Positions 1-7,289 of a DNA stretch of 64,000 bases are shown here, piece after piece (position 1 is the stretch's first letter; each line of letters begins with the position of its first letter). Source of the DNA: Sphingopyxis sp. QXT-31 (lineage in GTDB: Bacteria; Pseudomonadota; Alphaproteobacteria; Sphingomonadales; Sphingomonadaceae); assembly GCF_001984035.1 (NCBI RefSeq), contig NZ_CP019449.1, forward strand, positions 558,001 to 622,000, given 5' to 3'. The notes beneath the pieces are model-generated. The model saw only the letters and a list, made by a program, of their open reading frames with translations. It was not told where the DNA came from and searched no databases. The translations under genes and the position numbers were made by a program.

Positions 1-444
1 GTCGAAGATGCGCCTTGCGCGAGCGATCGCCGCCTCGGCTGCGCCATCGGCGCGGTCGGGAAGCAGGATTGCAAGCAGGCCTTCGGTCCAGTCCTCGAGA
101 TCGGGCCAGTCGAGATGGCAGGAGCCCTTGCCGGCGCGCGTCTTGCCGATGCTGAGCAGCCGGCACATCCGGCCATAGGCCAGCTTGTCGGTCGGATAGA
201 CGAGAAGGGCGGTGCCGTCGGCAAGATCGAGGCGCGTGCCGGTGAGCGCGCGGACCCCGGTAACCTTTTCGGCGTCCCACGCGCGCACGATCCCGGCGAC
301 GCTGTGCCGGTCGGCGACGCCGAGCGCGGGTAGGCCGAGCATTGCAGCGGCGGTGAAGAGCTCCTCGGGCGAGGAGGCGCCGCGCAGGAAGCTGAAATGC
401 GTCGTGACCTGCAGCTCGACATAGGCCGGTCCTTCATCGGTCAT
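1..444 (-). CDS. dnaE2: Error-prone DNA polymerase DnaE2, N-terminal part (cut by window edge)
   Basis: Only the first 148 residues are in the window; the gene runs off the left edge. They begin MTDEGPAYVELQVTTHFSF and carry the FSFLRGAS and VADRHSVAGIVRAW blocks that open the PHP domain of C-family polymerases of the DnaE2 type. DnaE2 is the translesion polymerase of the ImuA-ImuB-DnaE2 mutasome. It lies downstream of imuA and imuB on the same strand, separated from imuB by about 100 bases that hold a tandem repeat, so it may be co-transcribed with them or uncoupled by the repeat. The identification is firm from the opening residues and the context; nothing can be said about the catalytic part. 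Confidence 0.9.
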   Translation of the reverse strand, partial: MTDEGPAYVELQVTTHFSFLRGASSPEELFTAAAMLGLPALGVADRHSVAGIVRAWDAEKVTGVRALTGTRLDLADGTALLVYPTDKLAYGRMCRLLSIGKTRAGKGSCHLDWPDLEDWTEGLLAILLPDRADGAAEAAIARARRIFD

Positions 445-469
445 GCTAAGGCGCCGCTATTGAGCGGCC

Positions 470-553
470 GCACTCTCAAGCGAATGCGATTTGATGCCGG
501 CCGCATTCTCAAGCGAATGCGATTTGATGCCTGTCGCATTCTCAAGCGAATGC
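470..553. repeat. 33-bp tandem direct repeat with hairpin in each unit, 2.6 copies
   Basis: Units start at 470, 503 and 536 with a 33-base period. Each contains GCATTC-N6-GAATGC or a one-base variant, which can form a short hairpin. The third copy overlaps the last codons of imuB, so the imuB stop codon lies within a repeat unit. The array fills most of the imuB-dnaE2 gap. Confidence 0.85.
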
Positions 554-2089
554 TCCGTGAATAAACCAGCGCATGGAGCCGGTGGCCGGATTGACCCCGT
601 CGCCGAGGCGGAAGAGCCAGTAACGGCCGCCCGTCTCGGTCTCGACCTGATAATAGTCGCGGACGGTGAGGTGGGTTTCGCCTTCAATCCCGCCCTCGCG
701 CCACCATTCGCCCTGCAGTCGCTCGGGTCCGTCGCCCTGCGTGACCCGGTAGCGTTTGCGGCGCCAGATGAAGAGGCGCGGCGCATCATCGGGAAGCAAG
801 GCGACGACATCGACCGGTTCGGGCCGCGCGAGCATACGCGAGGGGCGCGGCCAGTCGCTCCAGCTCTCGCCTGTCCCGGGCGCGAGCGCGGGGAGGGCGG
901 CGACCGAGCGCTCGGGCATTGCGCTCGGTCGCGGCGCCGCGCGCTGGAGCGCCCGCTGCCCGAAGCGGTTGACGAGCGTGTCGACGAGCGCGGGAAGATC
1001 GGGGCCGCGCCGTCCGATATTTTCGAGCGCGTCGGCCTGGCTCCCTTGCTGCCGCTCGGCGAGCGCCGCGACCAGCGTCATCGCCTCGATCCCGAGACCG
1101 GGATCGACGCTCTCGATCCGCGCGGCGAGCAGTTTTGCAAGATGCCTGGGATCGCGCGAGGGGGAGGCGGTTCCGACGCGGATGGCCTGGGTCTGCCCAT
1201 CGACGCGGTGGAAATAGCAGTCGAGGCGCCGCGCACCCGTTCCGGCGCGGGTGAGTTGGCCTGCGATATCGTGCGCAAGGTCGCCGATCACCTGCGCCAA
1301 GGCATCCGCCGTCGCGAGCGGCTCCATGAAGCCGCGCCTGGCCTGCGGCAGCTCTTCGGGGAAGAGCGGTTCGATCGGCTCTGGCAGCGTGCCGAGTGCC
1401 TGGTCGAGCCGGCGATGCAGTTCGCGCCCGAACCGTTTCGCGAGCGGACCGCGGGGACTTCCGATCAGCTGCTCGATCCGCTCGAAGCCGAGTTTGCGCA
1501 GGCCTTCGACATCGGCGGACGGCAGGCGGAGCGCTGCGACGGGAAGGAGCGCGATCGCCTTGCGATGCGCTCCGGGTTCAACCGTGACGGGCCGCCCGGC
1601 GGGAACATGGCGCGCGGTCGCATGCGCGCAGCCGGCCGTGTCCGCGACCGCAATTTGCAGGCTGAGACCGAAGGCTGCGACGCGGCGGTGAAGATCCTTG
1701 AGCAAGGCTCGCTCGCTGCTGAAGATAGCCGCGCAGCCGGTAATGTCGAGCCAGAGCCCGTCGGGCGGATCGGGCGCGACAATCGGCGAATAACGCGCGC
1801 CTGCCCAGAGGGCGAGGCGCCGCAGCCCGTCGAGATCGGCTTCGGGCTCGCCGTCGACGACATCGAGCTCGGGCGCGAAAGCCCGCGCTTTCGTGATCGT
1901 CATGCCTGTCTGGATGCCAAGTATCCGCGCCTCGCGGCACGTCGCCGCGACGATACGCCGGCCATGGTCGGGAATCGCGGTAACGAGCGGGCGGGGCGGG
2001 ACGCTGCCGTCAGGCTGCGGCTTGCGCATCTTCCTGCGCAGCCGGTCGGTCGACCAGTGCGGCAGGAAGAGCGATACGACCCGTCGCAT
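542..2089 (-). CDS. imuB: ImuB, catalytically inactive Y-family polymerase homologue
   Basis: A 515-aa protein starting MRRVVSLFLPHWSTDRLRR, the normal start of ImuB (DNA polymerase Y family protein). In the known system ImuB links the beta clamp, ImuA and DnaE2 and has lost polymerase catalysis; it acts in SOS-induced mutagenesis. Residues about 40-150 resemble the palm region (ITKARAFAPELDVVDGEPEADLDGLRRLALWAGARYSPIVAPDPPDGLWLDITGC), and helix-hairpin-helix-like sequence follows at about 190-230. The start overlaps the end of imuA by 80 bases, typical of this pair. The C-terminus (IHGAFA) is encoded by the first unit of the tandem repeat. Confidence 0.93.
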   Translation of the reverse strand: MRRVVSLFLPHWSTDRLRRKMRKPQPDGSVPPRPLVTAIPDHGRRIVAATCREARILGIQTGMTITKARAFAPELDVVDGEPEADLDGLRRLALWAGARYSPIVAPDPPDGLWLDITGCAAIFSSERALLKDLHRRVAAFGLSLQIAVADTAGCAHATARHVPAGRPVTVEPGAHRKAIALLPVAALRLPSADVEGLRKLGFERIEQLIGSPRGPLAKRFGRELHRRLDQALGTLPEPIEPLFPEELPQARRGFMEPLATADALAQVIGDLAHDIAGQLTRAGTGARRLDCYFHRVDGQTQAIRVGTASPSRDPRHLAKLLAARIESVDPGLGIEAMTLVAALAERQQGSQADALENIGRRGPDLPALVDTLVNRFGQRALQRAAPRPSAMPERSVAALPALAPGTGESWSDWPRPSRMLARPEPVDVVALLPDDAPRLFIWRRKRYRVTQGDGPERLQGEWWREGGIEGETHLTVRDYYQVETETGGRYWLFRLGDGVNPATGSMRWFIHGAFA

Positions 2090-2741
2090 CGCAGCCCTCC
2101 ACGATCCAGTTGTGCGGATTGCCGCCGCGCGCGCGCTCGAGCGCGACGCGCCAGCGCGCGCGTCCGATCGCGGGGATGCCGAGATCCTCGGTCGGACTCG
2201 CGGTGATGCGCCAGCGGGTCACGGCGGCGCTGCCTTCGGCAGGCTCGCCGGCCTTGCAGGCGCGGCGGAAGATGAAGGCGGGGACCCCCGAGGCCTCGGC
2301 GGCGAGCTGCAGCCGCTTCGAAGCGGTGGTGCTGTATTTCTTGACCTCGCCGACGACCCCGGCGAGTCCCGGATGGCGGAGGCATTCCTCCATCGCGAGG
2401 AGGACGTTGGTGTCGCTGCCCGCTTCGACATGAATCAGCCGGTCGGGATGGAGCCCGGCAAGATGGAGCGCGGGGGCGAAGAGATCACGCCAGCGCAGGC
2501 ACCAGAAAACCGGGCCGTCGCTCCTGGCGAGGATGCCGGCGAGGAAGATCGTGGCGCTCGCATCGTCGGCCAGTTCGGGACTGCCGGCGAGCTCGTGGAG
2601 CGCGCCGGTGGCGATTCCGCGCGCGGGAATCCGCGAGTCGAGATCATCGATCCCGAACGGGATGACGTCATGGCGTGCGCCCACGCCTTCGATTTGCGCG
2701 ATTTTGGCGCGAATTTCTTCAAGGATGGCGGACTGGCGCAT
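2010..2741 (-). CDS. imuA: ImuA, RecA-like mutasome protein
   Basis: A 243-aa protein (MRQSAILEEIRAKIAQIEGV...) with the RecA/SulA-like fold region around ELAGSPELADDASATIFLAGIL and GPVFWCLRWRDLFAPALHLAGL. ImuA is the first gene of the SOS-induced imuA-imuB-dnaE2 cassette and inhibits RecA-type activity or bridges the mutasome in studied bacteria. The ATG is 32 bases from a LexA box, which fixes this as the first gene of the operon. It overlaps imuB by 80 bases. Such cassettes are common on sphingomonad plasmids and integrative elements, which fits the conjugation genes downstream. Confidence 0.9.
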   Translation of the reverse strand: MRQSAILEEIRAKIAQIEGVGARHDVIPFGIDDLDSRIPARGIATGALHELAGSPELADDASATIFLAGILARSDGPVFWCLRWRDLFAPALHLAGLHPDRLIHVEAGSDTNVLLAMEECLRHPGLAGVVGEVKKYSTTASKRLQLAAEASGVPAFIFRRACKAGEPAEGSAAVTRWRITASPTEDLGIPAIGRARWRVALERARGGNPHNWIVEGCDATGRIALPAALVDRPAAQEDAQAAA

Positions 2742-2772
2742 AGGTGCGGATAACTCGGTAAGCTGGCCTTAT

Positions 2773-2787
2773 GTTCCTTCTTTGTTC
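2773..2787. promoter_or_regulatory. LexA (SOS) box of imuA-imuB-dnaE2
   Basis: GTTCCTTCTTTGTTC is a perfect match to the alphaproteobacterial LexA site GTTC-N7-GTTC. It sits 32 bases upstream of the imuA start, in the expected promoter position. Confidence 0.88.
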
Positions 2788-3168
2788 TCATTGCCTGCTC
2801 TTCGTCAAGGCGCGCTGCGGCGAAGCGATATCATCGCTGTGGATGAAAAGCCGGAAAGCGAGGGTGCCGGGGGGTGCCGCGGGGCGGAGATACGAGCCGG
2901 CGGTGCGACAGATCGAAGGTGCGGGGCATTACGCCGGGACTAGGGGACGGGGTGTGGAGCGGGGGTGGGCCGGGCAGCCGTGAGCCCGGCTTTCGCATCC
3001 TGAGTCATGATTTCCGCTGAAACCCATCGGCTCCCGTTGCATGGGACCTTTCCCTCATTGGCTGCCTGATTGCGGGGCTCGGCTCGCCTAATGCCGTCAA
3101 CCCCCTGCGGGGGTTCGCCCTCGCATGCGCTCGGTGACGGCGGCTCACGGCCCCTCCTTCTGGCGCCA
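2788..3168. other. Gene-free leader region
   Basis: I find no convincing gene here. The right half is GC-rich with short hairpins (CCCCCTGCGGGGG near 3101) and reads like a long 5' leader of the DUF736 gene at 3205. Confidence 0.5.
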
Positions 3169-3198
3169 TCGGGGATGGTCCCCGAGCATCAAAGGAGA
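3169..3198 (+). promoter_or_regulatory. Leader stem-loop plus Shine-Dalgarno, copy 1
   Basis: TCGGGG-ATGGT-CCCCGA forms a 6-bp stem with an ATGGT loop, followed by GCATCAAAGGAG and the DUF736 start. The same layout occurs before the genes at 4056 and 5096, with different stem bases that still pair. Confidence 0.6.
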
Positions 3199-3204
3199 CT
3201 GAAC

Positions 3205-3531
3205 ATGGGTACCACCATCGGAAATCTGACCCTCAAGGACGACGGCAGCTATGAAGGCACGCTCGCGACCCTGATGGTCACCGTGCCGATCGCAATCGTC
3301 CCGAACGGCCGCAAGATGAAGGAAAGCGAGCCCGATTTTCGCGTCGTCAGCCGGCGGAACGGATTCGAACTCGGCGGCGGCTGGGTGAAGACCGCCCGCT
3401 CGACCGGCGCCGAATATATCTCGGTGTCGCTCTCCGCCCCCGAACTCGGCGAGATTTTCTGCAACGTCGCGAACGCGCCGGGCGACGATCCCTCGAAGAA
3501 GGTGCTGATCTGGAACGCCCCCGGCAACTGA
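3205..3531 (+). CDS. DUF736 family protein, copy 1
   Basis: A 108-aa protein (MGTTIGNLTLKDDGSYEGTL...) of the DUF736 family: beta-rich, starting with a short strand and glycine, with central VVSRRNGFELGGGWVKTAR and the conserved ISVSLSAPELGEIFCNV block. DUF736 genes occur in conjugative modules of Alphaproteobacteria; their biochemical role is unknown. The start is chosen on AAAGGAGA at 3191-3198. It is one of three paralogues in the window (also 5096 and 7873). Here it is a single gene between a long hairpin-containing leader and a strong terminator at 3544, so it is probably transcribed alone. Confidence 0.88.
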   Translation: MGTTIGNLTLKDDGSYEGTLATLMVTVPIAIVPNGRKMKESEPDFRVVSRRNGFELGGGWVKTARSTGAEYISVSLSAPELGEIFCNVANAPGDDPSKKVLIWNAPGN

Positions 3532-3543
3532 CCGGACAGCATC

Positions 3544-3569
3544 GCGGCCCCGCCTTCGGGCGGGGCCGC
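3544..3569 (+). terminator. Rho-independent-type terminator after DUF736 copy 1
   Basis: A perfect 11-bp GC stem (GCGGCCCCGCC / GGCGGGGCCGC) with a TTCG loop, 13 bases after the stop codon. The T tract is weak (ATTCGC). Confidence 0.75.
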
Positions 3570-3584
3570 ATTCGCATGTTCGCA

Positions 3585-3737
3585 TCACGCTTTGTCGAGC
3601 GCGGCCTCTATCGCGTCGAGAATATCCTCGAGCTCCTGCGACATATAGCCGCCTTTATCGCTGGCGCGGTCGACCAGGTTGCCTTCATCGCGGATGCGGA
3701 CGAGCGAGCTGAGCACCTGGCGCAAATTGTCATCCAT
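3585..3737 (-). CDS. Small unknown protein, 50 aa
   Basis: Not recognised. Reading from the ATG at 3737 gives MDDNLRQVLSSLVRIRDEGNL and ends in an acidic helix (MSQELEDILDAIEAALDKA). The composition is balanced, charged and coding-like, unlike the arginine-rich noise in the other frames. A longer start at 3788 is possible, but the extra residues look random. A weak ribosome site (GGAAAGG) precedes the chosen start. It lies convergent to DUF736 copy 1. Confidence 0.5.
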   Translation of the reverse strand: MDDNLRQVLSSLVRIRDEGNLVDRASDKGGYMSQELEDILDAIEAALDKA

Positions 3738-3962
3738 CGGGTCGGCCTTTCCAGTCGAGCAGCGCGAAACAAGCCTGTGCGGCAACATCGGTCCGCCTCA
3801 TCATCGGGCACCCATCGCCATATTTCAACGGCAACCGGGAGGAGGGGCACGGCACGGCTACTGCCGCCGCGGCACCAGTCCCGCTCTCGATTGCCGCTAT
3901 TCCCTTGGCCGAGGCCCGGCCTCCTACAGTCAACCCTTTCAGGGTCCCTGCGCAAGCTTGGG

Positions 3963-4048
3963 CCGCGGCTTTGCCGCGGTGACTGCGGCCTGTCCCCGTC
4001 CGGCGGGGCGACTGTCGAGCGGGAATGGTCCCGCTCCCGATGCAGGAG
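3963..4048 (+). promoter_or_regulatory. Hairpin-rich leader of the 54-aa gene, with stem-loop copy 2
   Basis: The stretch 3738-4055 has no gene. Its right end holds CCGCGGC-TTT-GCCGCGG (3963-3979), CCCCG...CGGGG, and an 8-bp stem GAGCGGGA/TCCCGCTC with an ATGG loop (4017-4036). CCGATGC and the AGGAG ribosome site at 4044 follow. The last stem-loop matches the layout of copies 1 and 3. Confidence 0.6.
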
Positions 4049-4055
4049 CTCCGAC

Positions 4056-4220
4056 ATGTCGCTTACCACCGCCCAATCGCTCGGCTGGAATCTCGCCCGC
4101 ACGATGATGACCATCATCGTCCTGATCGAAACATCGGCCGGATATTCGGTCATGCCGCTCGACGAGTTCGACGGCGATCCCGCTTGCATCGTCTGCGAAT
4201 ATGACCCGTTCAGCCGCTGA
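4056..4220 (+). CDS. Small unknown protein, 54 aa
   Basis: Not recognised. Sequence begins MSLTTAQSLGWNLARTMMTI, then IVLIETSAGYSVMPLDEFDGDPACIVCEYDPFSR. It has no signal peptide, although residues 15-30 are fairly hydrophobic; the acidic C-terminal half holds CIVC, a possible metal or disulfide pair. The ATG follows AGGAG at 4044 with good spacing. The gene shares the conserved leader stem-loop with two DUF736 genes, which supports it being real and co-regulated with them. Confidence 0.6.
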   Translation: MSLTTAQSLGWNLARTMMTIIVLIETSAGYSVMPLDEFDGDPACIVCEYDPFSR

Positions 4221-4346
4221 TATCGCGCGGGATTTCGCTCCAGGGTGGACCCGGTTCCGGTTTCACCTTCGGGGCGATTTCGCTATGCTCGCCGGGCAGA
4301 TTGCGCTGTGGTGGTGGTGGAGAGCGCGTCCGACAGGAGGACGCCC

Positions 4347-4781
4347 GTGACCTTCATCTTCCTCCTTGGCGGCGCGGCCGCCATCTATATCGCCATGCTG
4401 ATGTTTCGCCTGGCTGCGGTGGCACTTCCGCTTTACGCCGGCATCGGCATTTCGATTTACCTCATCGGCCGCGACTTCGGCTATCCGGCCTCGATCGCGG
4501 CGGGATTGCTGGTGGGGGCTCTCATTCTCTTTGCCGGACGGGCACTTTGCGCTGTCCTGCCGCCCTTCTATCGCGCGATCGTCGCGGCAGTATTTGCCGG
4601 TCCCGCCGGCTTTGCCGGTTATCAGGCCGCGAAGGGGCTGGCCGGGCTCGCGATCGGCGGAGGATATGCGCTTGAGGTGCTCGGATTTGCGGGCGCTCTC
4701 GCGGCAGCCGTTGCAGCCTGGCGGGGACTCGGGACAGCCGAGAGGCATCGCACGCGCGACGGAGCGATCGGCAGAGCTTGA
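4347..4781 (+). CDS. Unknown membrane protein, 144 aa
   Basis: Not recognised at family level. The GTG at 4347 is preceded by AGGAGG at 4335-4340, the best ribosome site nearby; the in-frame ATG at 4245 would add 34 unlikely residues. The protein is almost entirely hydrophobic, with about four to five membrane segments (TFIFLLGGAAAIYIAMLMF, ALPLYAGIGISIYLI, SIAAGLLVGALILFAG, AIVAAVFAGPAGFAGY, LEVLGFAGALAAAVAAW) and a short basic tail. It lies between the 54-aa gene and DUF736 copy 2, all on the plus strand, so it probably belongs to the element's accessory set. Confidence 0.6.
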   Translation: MTFIFLLGGAAAIYIAMLMFRLAAVALPLYAGIGISIYLIGRDFGYPASIAAGLLVGALILFAGRALCAVLPPFYRAIVAAVFAGPAGFAGYQAAKGLAGLAIGGGYALEVLGFAGALAAAVAAWRGLGTAERHRTRDGAIGRA

Positions 4782-5053
4782 GCCTGATCTCTTATCAAAC
4801 CGGGTCCGCTCAAATACCCGAACTCGCGTCGAAGCCTCGCAGCATCCCCGCACCAGCCCGGCCTCCGATCTGCGCCATCTGCCGGCAAGCCGCTGACGCT
4901 GGATCGCTGGCCGCAACGGGGGGCCTGCGACTTTCTTCCCCCGGCGTTCCGCCGTTCCTCGCGAGCCAAGAAACTCTTTGCCCGCCGTCCTCCGCTTCGC
5001 TGCGGGCCCGGCGGCTGCGGCGCGCTCCCTTGCCGGCGGTCGATGCGCATCGA

Positions 5054-5088
5054 GGCCGCGCTGGTGCGGCCCGACATGCAGCAAAGGA
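5054..5088 (+). promoter_or_regulatory. Leader stem-loop plus Shine-Dalgarno, copy 3
   Basis: GGCCGC-GCTGGT-GCGGCC, then CGACATGCAGCAAAGGA. It is the third copy of the stem-loop/GCAT/purine layout. The 270 bases before it (from 4782) contain no gene, only GC-rich leader-like sequence. Confidence 0.58.
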
Positions 5089-5095
5089 CATCGTC

Positions 5096-5413
5096 ATGAG
5101 CAAGATCGGCAGCTTCAAACTCGTCTCGGGTGAATATCAGGGCGAGATCGTCACGCTTTCGGTGCAGGCCAGATCGGTCCGCATTGTCCCCGAGCGGAAC
5201 CACAGCGGCAACGCCCCGAGCCACCGCGTGTTCGTCGGCGACGCCGAGGTCGGCGCAGCCTGGTCGAAGACGAGCCAGGACAAGCGTCCCTATCTTTCGG
5301 TCAAGCTCGACGACCCGAGCTTCATCGCCCCGATCTTCGCGCAGCTCTTCGCTGGCGAAGAGGGCGAATATGACCTGGTCTGGAGCCGTCAGAATCGCCG
5401 CAACGACAATTGA
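5096..5413 (+). CDS. DUF736 family protein, copy 2
   Basis: A 105-aa DUF736 protein (MSKIGSFKLVSGEYQGEIVTL...), closer to the family norm than copy 1: it has the opening IGSF strand, AWSKTSQDKRPYLSVKLDDPSFIAPIFAQLF, and the final EYDLVWSRQ motif. The function is unknown; the family is tied to conjugative elements. AAAGGA lies 8 bases before the ATG. A perfect hairpin terminator follows 10 bases after the stop, so this is a single-gene unit with its own structured leader, like copy 1. Confidence 0.9.
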   Translation: MSKIGSFKLVSGEYQGEIVTLSVQARSVRIVPERNHSGNAPSHRVFVGDAEVGAAWSKTSQDKRPYLSVKLDDPSFIAPIFAQLFAGEEGEYDLVWSRQNRRNDN

Positions 5414-5422
5414 TCCGGCACC

Positions 5423-5448
5423 CATCGCCCGGCTTCGGCCGGGCGATG
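5423..5448 (+). terminator. Terminator after DUF736 copy 2
   Basis: An 11-bp perfect stem CATCGCCCGGC/GCCGGGCGATG with a TTCG loop, followed by TTATAT. Confidence 0.8.
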
Positions 5449-5597
5449 TTATATCCAATTTGAGGGCTTTAGCGTGCGTAGCTCGGATATTTTTGCGCTA
5501 AGTCCATGATGTATGCGCCGGTAACCACGCCGCCATGGGCGAGGCAGTATTGGCTGAACGCGGCGGTTTATTCTCCTCAAACGGGTCGGAGGTGCGA

Positions 5598-6378
5598 ATG
5601 GATCAGGCAGTCGGATGGCAGTCGCCATATTTTCCGAAAATATTCGAGCGATATGATCGCGCGGACTTCGCGCAGGAATTCCTGCGGCGAAGCCCCGCCT
5701 ATCGCGGCGCCTATGCCGCCGCCGCGGCGGCGCCGGGCGCCGACCGCACGCGGCTCTTTCGGCGGCTCGCCAGCCGCTGGGGGTTGGTCTTTCGCCTTCG
5801 ATCCTGATCTTCCGGCCGCGGCCGCACCCGCCCTGTGGCGGCCGCAGACCTGCGCCTTCGTCACGATCGCACGGCCGGCGCCCAAGGGCTTTGCCGCGCT
5901 GCGCCTCGCCGAGATTGTCGACGGACCCGAGATTGCCGCCGAGCTTCTCTCGTACCGCGACTGGCATGTCGTCCTGCTCGCCGGCGGACGGCGCTATCGT
6001 CTGCTGATCCGGCGCTGCCGCGCGAACGAGCGGCTGGCGTATCTCACACCCGCCGATGCGCAGGCCGGCCTCCGTGCCTCGCTGATCATGGCGCTGCACC
6101 GTGAACTCCTCGATACGGGTGGCGCTCGTCCCGCGCCGGACAGCGTCCCGGGCGCGACCGAGCACTGGCGCCTCGTCCAATGGCTTCGCCTTCTCGACGC
6201 CATGGCCGAGGGCGCATCGGCCCGCGACATGGCGGCGGCGCTGCTGCTCGCCGAGGCGCGCGACTATTCCGCCGCCGAATGGGACGCATCGAGCGAACGT
6301 CGCCGCATTGCGCGCTGGCAGCGCGCCGCCGTTGCCATGCGCGACGGCGGGTTCAACGCGCTGCTCGGCGCAGCCTGA
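5598..6378 (+). pseudogene. DUF6499/DUF2285 regulator, split by a frameshift at a G run
   Basis: Two overlapping frames together make one familiar protein. From ATG 5598 (GGAGG at 5588) the first frame gives MDQAVGWQSPYFPKIFERYD and DFAQEFLRRSPAYRGAYA, the N-terminal domain often found with DUF2285. It ends out of frame after RLASRWGLVF at 5807. The next frame continues directly with SFAFDPDLPAAAAPALWRPQTCAFVTIA and the DUF2285 part (GPEIAAELLSYRDWHVVLLAGGRRYRLLI...) to 6378. Removing one G from the five-G run at 5779-5783 joins them into about 260 residues. Proteins of this type precede transfer operons and are thought to be regulators. It may be a sequencing error, a true mutation or recoding. 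Confidence 0.75.
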
Positions 6379-6455
6379 TCGGGACATTCCGACGCCCTTC
6401 GCTTTGTCCGTTCCGAATCCTCCGCTTGATTTTCCAAGAACGCCTCCTCGTTCCT

Positions 6456-6473
6456 GAACCCTGATCCGGGTTC
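6456..6473. repeat. Inverted repeat before the HTH gene
   Basis: GAACCC-TGATCC-GGGTTC, 22 bases upstream of the TTG start at 6496. It could be an operator or a leader hairpin. Confidence 0.5.
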
Positions 6474-6495
6474 CGGTCCTTGGCAGGAGGCCCCA

Positions 6496-6747
6496 TTGTC
6501 CGATCGTCCCACGCCCGTTGTCGCCCGCTATCTGAGGACGCCGGAAGCAGCCGTCCATTTGAGCCTCTCGGCGGCAACGCTCGAGAAGCATCGCTGCTAC
6601 GGGACCGGGCCGCGCTATCACAAGCTTGGCGGCCGCGTTGTCTATGCAATCGCCGATCTCGACGCCTGGGCGGCGATCGGACGCAAGACATCGACGTCGG
6701 ATCCCGGCGTTGGCGATATTTCGCCGCTGCGCCCGGGTCGCCGCTGA
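6496..6747 (+). CDS. Small helix-turn-helix protein (AlpA/MerR-like)
   Basis: An 83-aa protein read from TTG 6496, which has AGGAGG at 6485-6490. It has the AlpA/excisionase-type winged HTH pattern: RYLRTPEAAVHLSLSAATLEKHRCYGTGPRYHKLGGRVVYAIADLDAWA, residues about 10-62. In mobile elements such proteins control excision or transfer genes. It overlaps the next gene (DUF2840) by the TGATG junction and so leads the traF operon. A second protein of the same type closes the trb operon at 25126. Confidence 0.8.
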   Translation: MSDRPTPVVARYLRTPEAAVHLSLSAATLEKHRCYGTGPRYHKLGGRVVYAIADLDAWAAIGRKTSTSDPGVGDISPLRPGRR

Positions 6748-7289
6748 TGCGCCCGCGAATGGCCTCGGCTTTGCCGTCGCCCATGCCGGCGGCCCCCCCT
6801 CCGCCTGTCGGCTTCCGGTTGCCCGCAAGCGGCCTGACCGACGTCGAGCTGACCTGGATCGAGGGCCGTCTCGAACAGCAGCTCCGCTTCGGGCGGGTTG
6901 CCGCCGAGCGGTCCGGCGGTCCGCACAAGCGCATCGCATCTTTCCGACCGGGGGCGAGCTTCGGGCTGATCGGCTGCACCGTGAACGATCTCGGATACGT
7001 GTTCTGGAGCCTTGCCATCATCAGGTCAGTCGCGCCCGGTGCGCCCTTTGGTACCCATCCGGGTGTTCGACCGGGAGGGGAAATTCTCCTCAGCCTTTCC
7101 GACCCCGAACTGATCCGCGCGGTGTGCCGCGAGATCGACATGATCGAGGCCTCGGGCGTCGATGTGTGCGACGTGTCGCCCGATCACTGGCGCCATATCG
7201 GGCAGCGGCTCGCCGCCGCGCTGCCGTTCCGCTCCTACTCGGCCGAACGCCATACCGCGTGGCTGCGCCGCGGCGAGGCCCGGCCATGA
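6747..7289 (+). CDS. DUF2840 family protein
   Basis: A 180-aa protein. From residue 27 it matches the DUF2840 pattern: TDVELTWIEGRLEQQLRFGR, then FRPGASFGLIGCTVNDLGYVFWSLAIIRSV, PGVRPGGEILLSLSDPELIRAV and VSPDHWRHIGQRLAA. DUF2840 is of unknown function and almost always sits directly before traF in alphaproteobacterial transfer modules, as here. It overlaps the HTH gene at its start and traF by four bases at its end, so translation is coupled. It was probably a cytoplasmic accessory factor of pilus assembly or its control; no catalytic motif is visible. Confidence 0.88.
   Translation: MRPRMASALPSPMPAAPPPPVGFRLPASGLTDVELTWIEGRLEQQLRFGRVAAERSGGPHKRIASFRPGASFGLIGCTVNDLGYVFWSLAIIRSVAPGAPFGTHPGVRPGGEILLSLSDPELIRAVCREIDMIEASGVDVCDVSPDHWRHIGQRLAAALPFRSYSAERHTAWLRRGEARP

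Noticed and set aside
491..2206. A 571-aa open frame on the plus strand across imuB
   Set aside because: Arginine- and proline-rich antisense frame of a real gene; high GC keeps many shadow frames open here.
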